Assembly: GCA_003427395.1 (NCBI GenBank)
Contig: BFEA01000016.1
Location: forward strand, 4,048,513-4,076,823
DNA from: Chara braunii
Taxonomy: Eukaryota > Streptophyta > Charophyceae > Charales > Characeae
DNA: 28,311 bases
Direction of reading: 5' to 3'
The translations under genes were made by a program, and so were the position numbers. Of this stretch, positions 17,630 through 28,175 are shown piece by piece (the stretch's first letter is position 1; every line of letters begins with the position of its first letter). The notes beneath the pieces are model-generated. The model did not search any database and was not told the origin of the DNA. It saw nothing but the letters and a program-made list of their open reading frames with translations.

Positions 17630-20600
17630 TAAAAAGCGAGGCGAGGAAAGGAAAAGGGCAGCCGTGGTACTATCTGGTATCACGGTGCGATGGGCCACCA
17701 CTCGTTTGATTGGCGGCCCCGGCAAGAGAAGGGGAGGATGGAGGAGGGGGTCATGGCAAAAGCCTCCTCCTCCCAACCCCTTCACACGAGTCACTCAAAC
17801 GACTCACAACCTCCGTCCCAACCCTCCCCCTCTCCGACATAGTTGTTAAGAGAAATGAAGGACTTACAGAAAAAGAAAGAAGCCCAGAGTAGCAGGTCTC
17901 AGGGGTCTACTTGGGCCGATAAGCTCAAGGAAGAATGTATACAAGCCAAACTCTGTCAGTGAAAAGGGATGGTGAGGGGGGAGGAAATCTAGAGATCCCA
18001 CTGGACAACCTGACCACAGCATCAGCCTTCTTTATGACAAAATTCTTAGCTAATGCGGAAGACAAAATAATCAGTCAAGGGGGAAAAAAGCACAGGGTCA
18101 AAGCCCTTCCGGGTGATGTGATCAAGGAAAGGGATGCGATATACACTCGCCATGCTAGTGCATGGGTGTTTTATGACGCCGCCGCCTATACGACTACCAA
18201 CGATAAGGTAGGATGGATCAGGAAAAAACTCACAACCCTCAAAGGATTTGAAGAGGGCGCACGTGATTTCTTCCTAATCCAGCCTATCTCATCAGCGGTA
18301 GTTACGGTAATCTGCATGTTTGATTCAGACAAGAGGATTATGGACACATGGCGGAGCATACCCTGTGGGTGCTCAGAGGTCCGGATTTCCCCCTGGTCTC
18401 CTCCAAAACAACAACGACCAGAGGAAAAAAGAGACCAGTTAATGTCAGACCATTACTTGGTCGAGTTTCGGCATGTGCCCATTGAAATCCAAGGCGCCTT
18501 CGTGCAAGAATTAGCTCAAAAATATGAGATTGTTGACTTCATCGTCCCCTTTCCCCCCCATGTGGCCCCGCGAGACGATTATCTCATGGTGGCCCTTGAT
18601 CTACCGAAAGGTCACATCTTTACCAGTGATGATGTGATCCTCTTCCGAGTAGGAGGGAGGGACTTCCGTATCCACATAGCCCACAAAACGAGACCCTGGT
18701 GCTTCAAGTGGCAGGCATATGTCCACCTCCTGTCTGAATCTGACTGCCCCCACCACCCGGCAAAAAGAATCAAATCCACAGGTCGCCTGCTACGCGATCC
18801 TTTTAAAGACAACTGGTGGAGAACGGTCGATGCAGGCCACAAAGGATGGGTGTACGTGGATGAGCCACGAGAAGGAGGAGGAGTGAGGGGATGGGAATGG
18901 AAAAAAGGGGAAGTCGTAGATTGGAGCACTAAACCTCCAGATCAATAGACCCCCCCAAACCCGTGGAGGCACACATGGACCGAACCATCGATCCCCCCTC
19001 CAAGGTAACAGGGACTCAGGTCCACCAACCCGTGGAGGCACACATGGATCAAACCGTCGATCCCCTCTCCAAGGAAACAGGGACTCGGGTCCATAGACAA
19101 GAGATCAGGTCTGAAGCAGTGGGGAATGGGCCAGGAACTGAACCCAGACCTCAAAACTTCATCTCCCCATCAGATCTGGGGGAACTATGGCAAACCTCGA
19201 CCCCAAAAAAAAGGGCCCACCTCGGCAAGCATGAAACAATCCAGAGCCAAAGCAAAAAAGGCAGCACCAAAAAATCAGAGAACAGATTTCAGGCTATAGC
19301 AGGCGAGCAGCAGCTCAAGGAAATGGAGCAGAATGAGCCTACCGAGGGGAAGGGGGAAAGCATATCACAAGAAAGAGCAAAAATCCCCACAGAGGGTAAC
19401 TACGAATAAAAGGCAAAGGGGGGAGGGGGAGAGGAAAAAGGGAAGGAAAAGGAAGAGACCATGAAGCAACACGCTCTAGGGGAGGCGGCTGCAGTGGACC
19501 CCCCCGAGAAATCCGGACCACGCAAGAAAGCCCCCCTAATATAGGGGAAACAGCCTCCACCAAGGACCCATTCTTTCAGGCGTTCGGACACCAACCCATG
19601 GATTGGGAATCACCCGGGGGTCTCCCTGAGGAGGAAATGAGGGATAGCACACTGGAGGCTTGGGGATCACAGGGGGAGGAGGACGTCGAGACTAAGTTGA
19701 GGGGCTTGGCGGACTGGCTAATCAGCTAGCTCCAGACATTGTACACAGGCCAACCAAAACCATACTGGGACGAAGCCTATGTACAACTGTTTTCCCTACT
19801 GGACGAGATCCCTTCTCTAAAACATGCCCTGGGGAAAGGCCTATCTCCGGACACGGACTGGTAACAAGTGTTGGACAGAGTCTGGAACATTATACACCAA
19901 AAATTCCAGCCTCCGGTAACGGCAAAGACACCAGATCCATCCGAGGAATCAACAAAGACAGATCAAACTGACAGGCCACCAACTAATCCGGACCACAAAG
20001 ACCACCCCCTTCCCCTCTTCCTGGAGAACACACAACAGACCATGTGCACGGAACAAACTGCACATGGGGAAGATGAGGCTGTCAAGAAAATGGAGGAAAC
20101 AGGGTTCTCCAAACGATCCAAAATATGACATCTCATCGAGAAGGGGCTATACCACAAAAAACTCCCAGTCGGGGACAGAGTGTTGATACTCCCAATCAGA
20201 AGGAAGAATGGTAAATGGGAACTTGGCCTATCACCCGTTGACGCAGGGTACTCATATGCCCCGTCCTACGGGGGGATGACATTGCTCGGATGACACATGA
20301 AAAGGGAGGGGACACTAGGGGTCCATGAGGTCACAAAATTTATCTCAAACCATTATGAACCAGGCGCAATGGCCACCATTAGCGTGTCATCAGAAAACCT
20401 GAAGATGGCATACAAAGATATTTACGTGCGATTCGAGGACAACAAGGAAGCAGGGCTACAATGACTCTTGCACATCTCACTTCTAGACACCCAACAACTG
20501 AAATTTAAACCTAGTAATATTTGGTCGACAGATGACCTGCTCACCTGCGTCTACACCATACTGAGGAAGAACATTCTCAACAAAGGAGTTGATTGAGAAG

Positions 20601-20632
20601 CACAAGAATGGTCACCATTCCAATTCAGATAG
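17630..20632 (+). pseudogene. LINE-B ORF1: DUF4283-like protein with extra C-terminal domain
   Basis: Homology to LINE-A ORF1 begins with SLKSEARKGKG (17631) and crosses frames up to about 17985. An open frame then runs to 18948. It holds LEIPLDNLTTASAFF, KVGWIRKKL, MFDSDKRIMDTWRSIP, VEFRHVPIEIQGAFVQEL and a knuckle at 18700-18750 whose second Cys is Trp (CFKW). The core probably binds element RNA. A charged linker with a 69-bp duplication (18960-19097) follows, then the conserved DWES block (19600) and a C-terminal domain (20165-20632) with GKWELGL, SYGG, KREG and YVRFEDNK. Stops include TAG near 19727, TAA near 19862, and TGA at 20126, 20291, 20462 and 20594; the last three replace Trp of LINE-A. 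The frame ends at TAG 20630-20632. Confidence 0.85.
18960..19097 (+). repeat. 69-bp in-frame tandem duplication in the LINE-B ORF1 linker
   Basis: 'cccgtggaggcacacatgga' opens both units (18960 and 19029). The period is 69 nt, or 23 codons, encoding VEAHMDRTIDPPSK and then VEAHMDQTVDPLSK. LINE-A has a different duplication (117 bp) in the same linker. Confidence 0.9.
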
Positions 20633-20662
20633 TGGTAGGGGTAAGGGGACACATGAGTTATA

Positions 20663-21583
20663 ATGGACTGGGTAGAAGTGGTGTATGGTAAGAACAAGAA
20701 GTGGAAACTCACTCTCCAACAAGCAAACTTGGACATTCGGTCAATTAATGTTAACGGTCTAGCTTCCCGCAACCCGGAAAAGAATGATGCATTATGGGAC
20801 CTTATGAGGGGGGTGGGAGGAAGAACATGACCAGACGTAATATGCGTCCAAGAAACACACCTGATGGACATATCGGAACACCACAGGGCACTCAAGCAAG
20901 TTTGGCCTTTTCAAGGATATCAAGCTTTCGCCCCTAGCCCGGGGAGTGCCGGGGTAGCCATATGGATCCCGCCCGAATCACGCTTAGAAGTTCTCAGCTG
21001 GGAGCAGGATAAGGTGGACGGACGATGGGTCAAAGTGCTGGGTATGCTGGAGTTAGAAGTAGTATGCATTGTATCTATCTACGTGCCCAACACCCCCTGT
21101 GAAAGAAGGACCTTCTTTGAGAAAATTGAAAAGATCCCTACCCCAGACATTCTGGTCATCCTAGCAGGTGATTTCAACGCCGCGCCGGACAGATGGCTGG
21201 ACCGGTGGAGAACCTTCCCTACCACTATACACAACATGGAGAAGGACGAAAGGATGCTGGGGGACTTGTGTGCTCCCCTCTCGCTCTTCGATACCTTCAG
21301 GCGTAGCCACCCGACTGAGAAAGCCTTTACATGCTTACGCAACAATAACCCCAACAGACTGTCCAAATTTAGAATCGATCTAATCCTGGCATCGGAAGAT
21401 CTGAGCCGGGGGCTTACCCTGGCGGCAATAATGCCACCTAGCCCGCACCCGGGTCTGGACCACAGGATGTGTATGGCCGCCTGGACCCTTCGAAAGCGTC
21501 CGGATCAGGGGGCCAATTATTATAAGCTTAACACCTCCTTGCTTCAGTCAAAATCCTTCCAGAAGTACCTACAGCAGGTTTGA
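20663..21583 (+). pseudogene. LINE-B ORF2: AP-type endonuclease domain
   Basis: ORF2 starts at the ATG at 20663 (MDWVEVVYGKNKKW), chosen because LINE-A has the matching start at 9445. The endonuclease motifs are complete: SINVNGL (Asn), VQETHL (Glu), LAGDFNAAPDRW (Asp/Asn), KFRIDLILAS (Asp) and GLDHRM (Asp-His). In the family this domain nicks target DNA to prime reverse transcription. The only stop inside is TGA at 20828-20830, aligned with Trp in LINE-A. From 20864 the frame is open to 21583, ending after NYYKLNTSLLQSKSFQKYL. Of all endonuclease pieces here, this one looks closest to functional. Confidence 0.92.
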
Positions 21584-23410
21584 AATTTTTGAAAGGATCA
21601 TCGCTCCCAACAAGACTCTCAAATAGCATGGCTCAATAACGGTATGTTCTTTTTGGCGAAAAATGTAACGAATATTCTAAACAGATAGCAGCACAGCGTC
21701 ACCAGCAAGAAATCACAATCATGCAAAAACTTATGGAGGCCGAGCAAATACAAATTTCGCAAGGACAGGAATCGACTACTGCCGAATTACAAATTTAAAT
21801 ACTAGACTTGAAAACTCAACTCTTGAAATATGCACAGTACCGATGGCAGGGAACCTAGACAAGGGCAAGACTATCCAGACTGTCAACCGAAGGAGGGATG
21901 AACTCTCACTTCTTCAGCTTAGCAAGGCCACACTTCAAAAGGACAACGATTGAAGCAATCTATAAATCACAAACCAGGGATTCAGACCCAGCCGTGTCCA
22001 CGGTTCGTTGCACCAAGATAACATACGACTTCTACAAAGACCTTTTGCCTCGCACATAGACAAAACCGATGCACGGTACCATGATCGTCAATTAAGCGAA
22101 TTCTTGGAATCCGTAAACAAATCACTGCCACCTGACCAGCATGATTCCTTAGAGGCTTCAATTTCCAGGCAGGAAATCTGGACTGCCCTCCTGCAAGAAG
22201 GAGGAGAAGGCACCGGGGATTGATGGCCTCCCTAATGAATTTTGGGGAACCACATGGGAGTTTCTGAGTCAGGACATCATGAATTTCTATGGGGAAGTGT
22301 GGCGCACGGGCGAGATGGGTGAAAGGGTGGGGCAAGGAGTACTGACCCTCCTGTATAAGAAAGGGGATAAAATGGATATAAGAAACTACCGCCCCATCAC
22401 ACTTCTCACAGCTATATATAAAATGTTAGCCAAAGCCTTAGCCAACAGAATGATCCCGGTAATGGAGAACATCATTCACCCCTCTCAAACCAGCTTTGTG
22501 ACAAACAAGAATATACAAGAGAACATTCTGCTAATCCACGAGGTGCTCCGGTTCACGAAACACTCCCATCAGAACGAGGCGCTGGTCTTTACTTATTTCA
22601 AAAAGGCCTACGATCACGTAGACTGAATATTCTTGGATAAATCTTTGGAAAAAATAAATTTTGGGCCGGATTTCAGACGTTGGGTTTATATTCTGCACCA
22701 GAATGCAACTACCTGCATCCAGGTCAATGGATGCTTGTCACCACCCTTGCGCCTGGAATGCTTGGTCCATCAAGGAGACCCAATCGCTCCCTTTCTTTTT
22801 CTGGTCATCATGGAAGCACTTGCCGCCAACCTTCGAGCAAACAAAAATATTACCAGAATCCGAATCACACATATCCTTGAGGAGGCAATTCCAATATGAT
22901 CCCTCTTCGCGGACGATCTCACAATCTTGGCAGAAGCCACACACAACAATATGAAGGAGATTCAACAAATGATGGAAAAGTTTGCCAAAGTCTCCAACAT
23001 GACAGTCAACTGGGGGAACAAAACTCAAGGATGGTGGATTCACTATCAAGGGGGACGCCCCCCCGAGACACCATGCATCAAATGAATGCCATTAGAAGCT
23101 CCAGTTAGAATTCTAGGGGTTTCCATGACCGTTGAGGGACGCCCACCAAGTAATGACGAATGGATTAGAACCCCAGCACAACAAAAAATTGTCAATTGGA
23201 ACAAAAAACACTCATCTCTCTTTGGTTGTGCCTTAGTAATCAACAACGTGGTCTTTGCATTCTTATGGTACAAATCGATAATGAGGCCGCTAAGTAAAAC
23301 AGCCTGAGAGACCTAAAAGGAAAGGCAGCAACCTTCCTATGGAGGGGGGACGACGAACAGAACAATCTTATCAGCCGTATGGCATGAGATTCGATCATCT
23401 AACCTAAGGT
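21584..23410 (+). pseudogene. LINE-B ORF2: linker and reverse transcriptase
   Basis: After a TGA at 21581-21583 the linker (QIAWLNNGMFF, then RYRWQG... near 21840) carries several stops. RT entry is KAPGIDGLPNEFWG (near 22210), then KKGDKMDIRNYRPITLL (22358-22410) and the palm motifs. Motif A reads FTYFKKAYDHVD (22588-22623): the catalytic Asp, present in LINE-A as FIDF, is Tyr here. Motif B is HQGDPIAPFLFLVIMEAL (near 22770). Motif C is LFADDLTIL (near 22900), just after a TGA at 22897. Other stops are TGA 22624 and 23083, both aligned with Trp where LINE-A or the family shows it. Frameshifts occur near 22050, 22195 and 23300. The enzyme is inactive. Confidence 0.92.
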
Positions 23411-25164
23411 AGGAGGGGGGTTGGGAATAATTGGCCCAGCCACGCAAGTACAGGCACTACGGCTGAAATGGATAAAAAAACTCATTTTTACCCCTCTAAG
23501 CCCGTGGTGCGAATTGGCTCTGGAACACCTGGCCCGACTGGCCCCGGGTTATCCGCTGACATGGCTGGAAGACCGGTTCTGGACAATCCCACGCAAGCTC
23601 TCCCGAGGAAGGGAAGGGCTGGATGGAGGCGATCAGGTCTGGAATAACTTATGGTCATCCCTGTTGGAAACCTGGCGCAGACTTCCGCTCCCTGATAAAA
23701 TATACCCCGGCCGCTGGGAGGAAGTCTATAGGCAACCTCTATTTGGAAACCAATGGGTGACGAACTCGAATGGATGTGCCATGATTAGCTCATCCTCGCC
23801 CTGGAAAAACTAGGTTAAGAGAGGGGTGCTTAGAGTTGGGGATCTTTGGACAAAGACAGAAGGGACTGGAAAACAGGGGATCGGATGCGAGGAATCTTAC
23901 GTTACTGCCACCACGTGGAGGAACACTTGAACAACCTGATTGAAGTTATCCCGTTGGCCTGGTACCAAACCCTTAAACGAGGCCCCATCTTAAAAGAAGG
24001 TGATTGGGTAGAAAGTACAGAGTCTTCACATAGGATAGGTCTGATACACATGGTTTCCCCCCATTCTGTCATGGTTGAACACTACACAATCACTAGAGCA
24101 GACACCCTCCAAGGTAGCATAGCCCCCTTCGAATGGAAGGAGAGAACTTTTATGTACCGGGTGAGAATCCTAGAAGAGAAAGGACAGAAGGTGGTGTTCC
24201 AGCCTCTCAAACCAATCCAGGATCTGGCCCTGGATCCGACAGATTGGACGTGGGATCCCTCCTAGAGGAGGGGAGGCCTCACAACAAAACGTATCAACAT
24301 CCATCAGTTGTCGGCCAGATCAACCTACAAAATGTTCCGACCTAAAAGAAGGTTGAGAGACATAATAAACGACCGATGGGTCAGGCACCTGAATGCGGAT
24401 CACTCTCTTCTGTCGCCAATCAAATGGTTCCAAGAACAAAAAACAAAACCTATGAAAATCACATCCCTGCAATGGCAGATTGCCTACCGTTGTCTACCAA
24501 CTAATGACTGGCTAACGGATCACACTAACTTAGAACAAAAAGACTTGTTGCTTCCATGGTGCCAATGGTCCCAGAGCCTTTTTCCATTCTACAGGAAGGC
24601 GGAAACCATTGAACATATCTTTATGCAATGCCCGATAGCCCAATTCATATGGAGATGGTGGGATCGCATCTGGAGAAAGATGGAATCTGGAACCCCTTGA
24701 CCCTGGTCTTGGCAGGCCATTGGCCGCAGGCAGAAGCAGCTACAACCTTCGTAAAAAACATGTACAAACTTGGAAGAAGATGCACTTTGGCCATGGAAAA
24801 GGTGAGAGTAGAAGAATCAGAAATCACTGAACAAATTCAGCAGCAGGTACACTTCGAACTCACACAGAGATGGCTAGACAAAAAAGCACAGTTAGACCTC
24901 CTTAAACAGGTAGGAGATGTTAGGAGACGGATCACAACCTTTTGCACAGACTTGGTGGGAGGGGAGAGAGAAGGATGGATTGCGAAAGTAGAATGGAGCG
25001 GAGACAAGGGAAAGGGACAGTGGGATTTTGAAGAGAGGAGAGACTACCGCCTATGTTTTAAAGACTGGACAAACATTGAACCCTCATTCCCACTCCGCCA
25101 CCCCTCGGACTTCCCCGACCCCTTCCCACCCCATGCCCTCTCCCTGGCAGAAATCCTGTCCTGA
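23411..25164 (+). pseudogene. LINE-B ORF2: C-terminal region with zf-RVT
   Basis: The region aligns with LINE-C. Segments in order are GIIGPATQVQALRLKWIKKL, LARLAPGYPLTWLEDRFW, a break at TAG 23811 (Trp in LINE-C), the YCHHVEEHLNNLIEVIPL block (23900), a frameshift near 24265, and the zf-RVT part (24465-24660). There LQWQIAYRCLPTNDW is followed by LPWCQWSQ, in which the second Cys of LINE-C's CRSC is Ser, and by ETIEHIFMQCP. The tail ends DYRLCFKDWTN and SDFPDPFPPH, with a TGA stop at 25162-25164. In related elements this Cys/His region follows RT and may help RNA or target recognition. About 550 codons lie beyond RT, which is long. Confidence 0.88.
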
Positions 25165-25351
25165 CTAAGGAATTCTGTTAGCCCATCTTCTGCTAACTCA
25201 TACTCAGATAAGAAATGACCCTCCGGAGCCCCCCGGGGAGGTTATTCCTTCTTCTACTGACATACCCAAATTTTTTTCGTTTTTCGTCTTTCCACGCAGC
25301 TTGAACATTCTGGGTCAGTGAGTAAGGGGGCCTAGTTAGGGGTGGGAGGAA
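25165..25351. other. Possible 3' flank of LINE-B
   Basis: T-rich, with 'aatttttttcgtttttcg' near 25271 but no poly-A. There are no genes. Confidence 0.4.
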
Positions 25352-25897
25352 TCAGTGTGCAGTTGCAGGAATCAAATGGGACTTGGCACGGATTGCCAAG
25401 TAGGCCCGCACGGCCTTTGTAATTTTAGAGGGGGGCACAATTTTTGTTTTTTTTCTGATCCCGTTTTTTTGCCTTCCCATTTTTGTGGTTGAAGGTGTTC
25501 GGTTTTCCGGATGTTTTTTTCTATCTTCGTCTCCACGTTGGACTAGGTGCATCGGTAGGCAGATCTTAGCTCCTCTGACCATAGGGCCTGAGATCCTGAC
25601 GGGTCCCACACGCGGGGGGGGTTTCAGGATCTGAACTGGGACCTCGAAGCTTGTCATTTTTCGATACCTACATATCTGATTGATTTCCGGTCCATATTCG
25701 GAATCAGAAAAATGTTTGACCCAATTGCTGCGGGTGTCGATGGTTCCGTGACAGTTTCCGGGTACCATATGGCCCAGGCAGAAGGCAGGTTCTCTGCTAT
25801 ATACTTCGGACGAAACATTCCATCGGCCTCTCACTTTGAACGTGCATACATACCGTACGAAACGGTTGTTGGGTGAATCTGCGTCGGCGCAGGCCAC
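25352..25897 (-). CDS. Unrecognised 181-codon frame, no ATG start
   Basis: The frame begins at a GTG with a TGA six codons upstream, so no ATG start is available; if real it would be an internal exon or a decayed piece. The first half has mixed, protein-like composition (FVRYVCTFKVRGRWN, CLGHMVPGNCHG). The second half is basic and lysine-rich (TKMGRQKNGIRKKTK) and lies opposite T-rich DNA. I recognise no family. It has no membrane span and no clear motif. It lies between LINE-B and the short repeats. Chance opening is possible. Confidence 0.25.
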   Translation of the reverse strand: MACADADSPNNRFVRYVCTFKVRGRWNVSSEVYSREPAFCLGHMVPGNCHGTIDTRSNWVKHFSDSEYGPEINQICRYRKMTSFEVPVQILKPPPRVGPVRISGPMVRGAKICLPMHLVQRGDEDRKKHPENRTPSTTKMGRQKNGIRKKTKIVPPSKITKAVRAYLAIRAKSHLIPATAH

Positions 25898-26581
25898 GGC
25901 TGGCGATGGTAGTCAGGGTTCCGACCATCAGGCTGGAGTACAGCGAGGTCTGCTCTCACCAGACGGGTAGTCATCAAGGCGGAAGTCTGGCGCGGAGCAC
26001 GTTCCTGAAGAAGAGCAGTTTTCGACCTTGTTCGTCTGTGTGTTCTTTGCCTGTGTGTGTTTTTTGCTCGTTCTGCATGTGTACGCTTGTCTGTATGGAT
26101 GATTGCAGGTGCACGGATCGTGAGTTTTCACTGAAGATGACGGTTACTGGGGTTCCTAAGCACGCGATGGCCGATTTTCTGATCGAGACATGGCGTGCCC
26201 TCCGTACTTTGGCGCTCCATGATGTTCGTATCGTAGTACCAGTTAGTCTAAAGGAAGAAAGGNTAGGAGTTGGATGAATATAAAGGAGACTAGGCTATGG
26301 AATGGTCTCCACAGTAGCATCGTGGTATTCGGACTTTGGGAAGGGGATTGTTGTTGCATCCTCCTGAAGAGTCTAATAGCGGGGTAGACGAAAAGCGTCA
26401 AGGAAAGGCCGCTTGACAGGGTTATATCTGTTGAGTTGGCAGTTTTTCAGCGGGATTCTCAGTTTGGATTTGATTCTCGTTGCTTGAGTATGCGTAGCGG
26501 AGCGTGTTGCTGGGTGTATCTGTTTCTCTCCGTTCTCATGCTGGATCGGTCTTGCCGGACCGTTTTTCTTCTCTCTTATCT
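25898..26581. other. Unassigned DNA
   Basis: Contains 'gtgtgtgtgtttttt' near 26050 and one ambiguous base at 26263. A plus-strand frame (25873-26277) runs into the ambiguous base and shows no recognisable domain. Confidence 0.45.
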
Positions 26582-26854
26582 GGCGCCGACTCCAGGGTGA
26601 AGTGGTTCCCCCTCCTCTCTAAGGCCCTGCTCAGTCAATCCCCTGGATTTCAGGGTAATCAATGCTGGCAGGCCCCCCCGCAACCTTTTTCGGATGTATC
26701 CCAACATTCAATTGTACATGGGATGCTGGACCCTTTTTCCAGCAGGTGATGCCCCCCACCAATAGATGGGACCTCCCCCCAGGTGCTAGCGGTGTCTGCT
26801 CTTATCAGCACCACTAGCAATGGCAGGGGTGTTTAAAAAAAAAAAAAAAAAAAA
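26582..26854 (+). mobile_element. Short retroposon-like repeat with poly-A tail
   Basis: This ~270-bp non-coding unit ends in 20 A (26835-26854). Its distal ~215 bp match 11497-11710 in reverse orientation, and its whole length matches 27106-27343 in direct orientation (both open ggcgcc, then 'cagggtgaag.gg', 'cagtcaatcccctg', 'aatgctggca', 'gctggaccc.....ccagcaggtg'). The poly-A touches an endonuclease start at 26857. It is probably a SINE or the processed 3' end of a larger element. Confidence 0.8.
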
Positions 26855-27105
26855 GAGATATCCAATCCCTCAACGTCAATGGGCTGGTCTCGGCATCAAC
26901 TCATAAAAAGGGGGCAATATGGGACACCATTTGCTGCGCAGGCTTGCCAAATGCCATTTGTATACAAGAAACACACTTGACACAGACACAGCCCTGGATC
27001 TGCCACGCTAATTCTTCCACCTTTCCTTCTGCCAAGGATCAGCCCCAGAATAGTATTGTCATCCAACACAGATATTCAGGATGCCAGGTTTTCCCAGAAC
27101 AAGCA

Positions 27106-27343
27106 GGCGCCCTGGTGCAGGGTGAAGAGGCATCCGCCCACCGCAATCCAACCTCTGCCCAGTCAATCCCCTGAGTCCTTCGGGGCAAGCAATGCTGGCA
27201 GAGAACTGTTCGGACAAATGTACTTGTACGCAAGGGACGCTGGACCCGCTTTCCAGCAGGTGCAGCTCCCCACCAATAGATTGGAGCAACAAGAAAATAT
27301 GCTAGCCAGGCGTGCTCTTATCACCCTTTCTAGCAGAACCTGT
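27106..27343 (+). mobile_element. Short retroposon-like repeat, third copy, no tail
   Basis: Direct-orientation relative of 26582-26854, more diverged and without the poly-A end. It includes the shared core gggacgctggaccc at 27234-27247. It sits inside the second-family endonuclease and explains the loss of that domain's middle. Confidence 0.65.
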
Positions 27344-27554
27344 CCATATGCCTCTTATTCAGCCCCTGCATGGCCTCCAGCGGCGTTACACTTTCGTAAC
27401 CCCAGTCAACCAGACTGGTACCCATCAACAAGGCAACAATAAGTTGGAAGGGTGATGGGTTTATAGCCTCCTTATTGGAGGAGAATATTTTTGTGGTCAG
27501 TGTTTATGGACCTGATGTCCCCACAGATAGGGTTGGCTTTCTACATAATTTGTG

Positions 27555-27722
27555 CCCCTAATCACATCAGGAGACTTTTGCATAACATCAAATTCCCAGC
27601 TAGATCAACGATCATACGCAATAAGCACGCAGGACCAAGTAATGTTCCCCTAATCACAGCAGGAGACTTTAACAGAATATCAAATTCCCAGAGAGATCAA
27701 CAAATCATGCGCAATAAGCATG
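27555..27722 (+). repeat. 92-bp tandem duplication over the GDFN motif
   Basis: 'cccctaatcaca.caggaga' begins at 27555 and 27647, and both units end 'cgcaataagca.gc'. The second unit keeps AGDFN; in the first the motif reads SGDF followed by an altered residue. Confidence 0.8.
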
Positions 27723-27947
27723 CGGTATCCCCCAGGCAGGATGGATACCTCCACAGCCCATCAACCATGCCAAATCAATTCAAGGCCGAGCTACACCTCA
27801 TTCTTGCCTACAGACAATTGAACCCCTCCAAAAGAGCCTACACATGTATCAAATCCAGGATGAAGCTGACCTGTCCAGTTCCAGAACTGATCTCTTCCAT
27901 AGCTGGACTTTGCTATGCGATCTGCCGCAGTTCAAGATAACATCTTC

Positions 27948-27962
27948 AACTGGTCCGTGTCT
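27948..27962 (+). repeat. Target-site duplication, left
   Basis: aactggtccgtgtct, repeated at 28176-28190 with one mismatch, flanks the T-headed element between them. Confidence 0.7.
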
Positions 27963-28175
27963 CTCGTCTTCGTCTTCTTCTTTTTTTCTTTTTTTTCTTT
28001 TTTTTTCTTTTTAAGAAAGGCGTGTTCTCATTATATGAACAAAGGAGGACTAGAATCCTTCCACATCTCAACCTGGAACGCTGGGCCCGATACCCAGCTT
28101 AGGCTCATACTGGAAAACGGGTCCAGTGTCCCATGCTTTAAAATCCCAACATGCTATTCCAAAACGAAATATAGA
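27963..28175 (-). mobile_element. Short retroposon in minus orientation with target-site duplication
   Basis: A T-rich head (27963-28012, an impure minus-strand poly-A) is followed by about 160 bp sharing 'tggaaaacgggtccagtgtc' (28111-28130) and nearby bases with the 11497 and 26582 repeats. It is bounded by a 15-bp direct duplication with one mismatch. These are the hallmarks of LINE-mobilised retroposition. There is no coding capacity. The rest of its body differs from the other copies, so it may be a separate subfamily. Confidence 0.7.

Larger units (their letters stand above)
17630..25164 (+). mobile_element. LINE-B: near full-length non-LTR retrotransposon
   Basis: This is the most complete copy and the reference for the others. 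The order is ORF1 (17630-20632), a 30-nt spacer, and ORF2 (20663-25164) with endonuclease, RT and C-terminal zf-RVT region. About 7.5 kb is present. It is disabled by stops and frameshifts throughout. No poly-A tail is visible after 25164, and I could not find a target-site duplication, so the exact ends are uncertain. The long ORF1 is unusual, mainly because of the extra C-terminal domain. Confidence 0.9.
26857..27947 (+). pseudogene. Endonuclease fragment of a second LINE family
   Basis: The frame from 26857 reads DIQSLNVNGLVS, then GAIWDTICCAG and AICIQETHL, matching the first two endonuclease motifs but with different residues from LINE-A and LINE-B. A short repeat (27106-27343) interrupts it. 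Homology resumes near 27430 with FVVSVYGPDVP, then LITAGDFN (27655-27675) and, in another frame, a Ser-Arg-x-Asp signature (SSRTDLFHSW, near 27880). Several frame changes are needed. A 92-bp tandem duplication affects the GDFN motif. No RT follows; the fragment ends near the T-rich element at 27963. Confidence 0.7.

Noticed and set aside
20126-23085. TGA read as tryptophan (alternative genetic code)
   Set aside because: Several TGA codons align with Trp, but other copies use TGG at those sites, one TGA aligns with Arg, TAG also replaces Trp (23811 and 13086), and unrelated stops and frameshifts are present. Decay explains it better.
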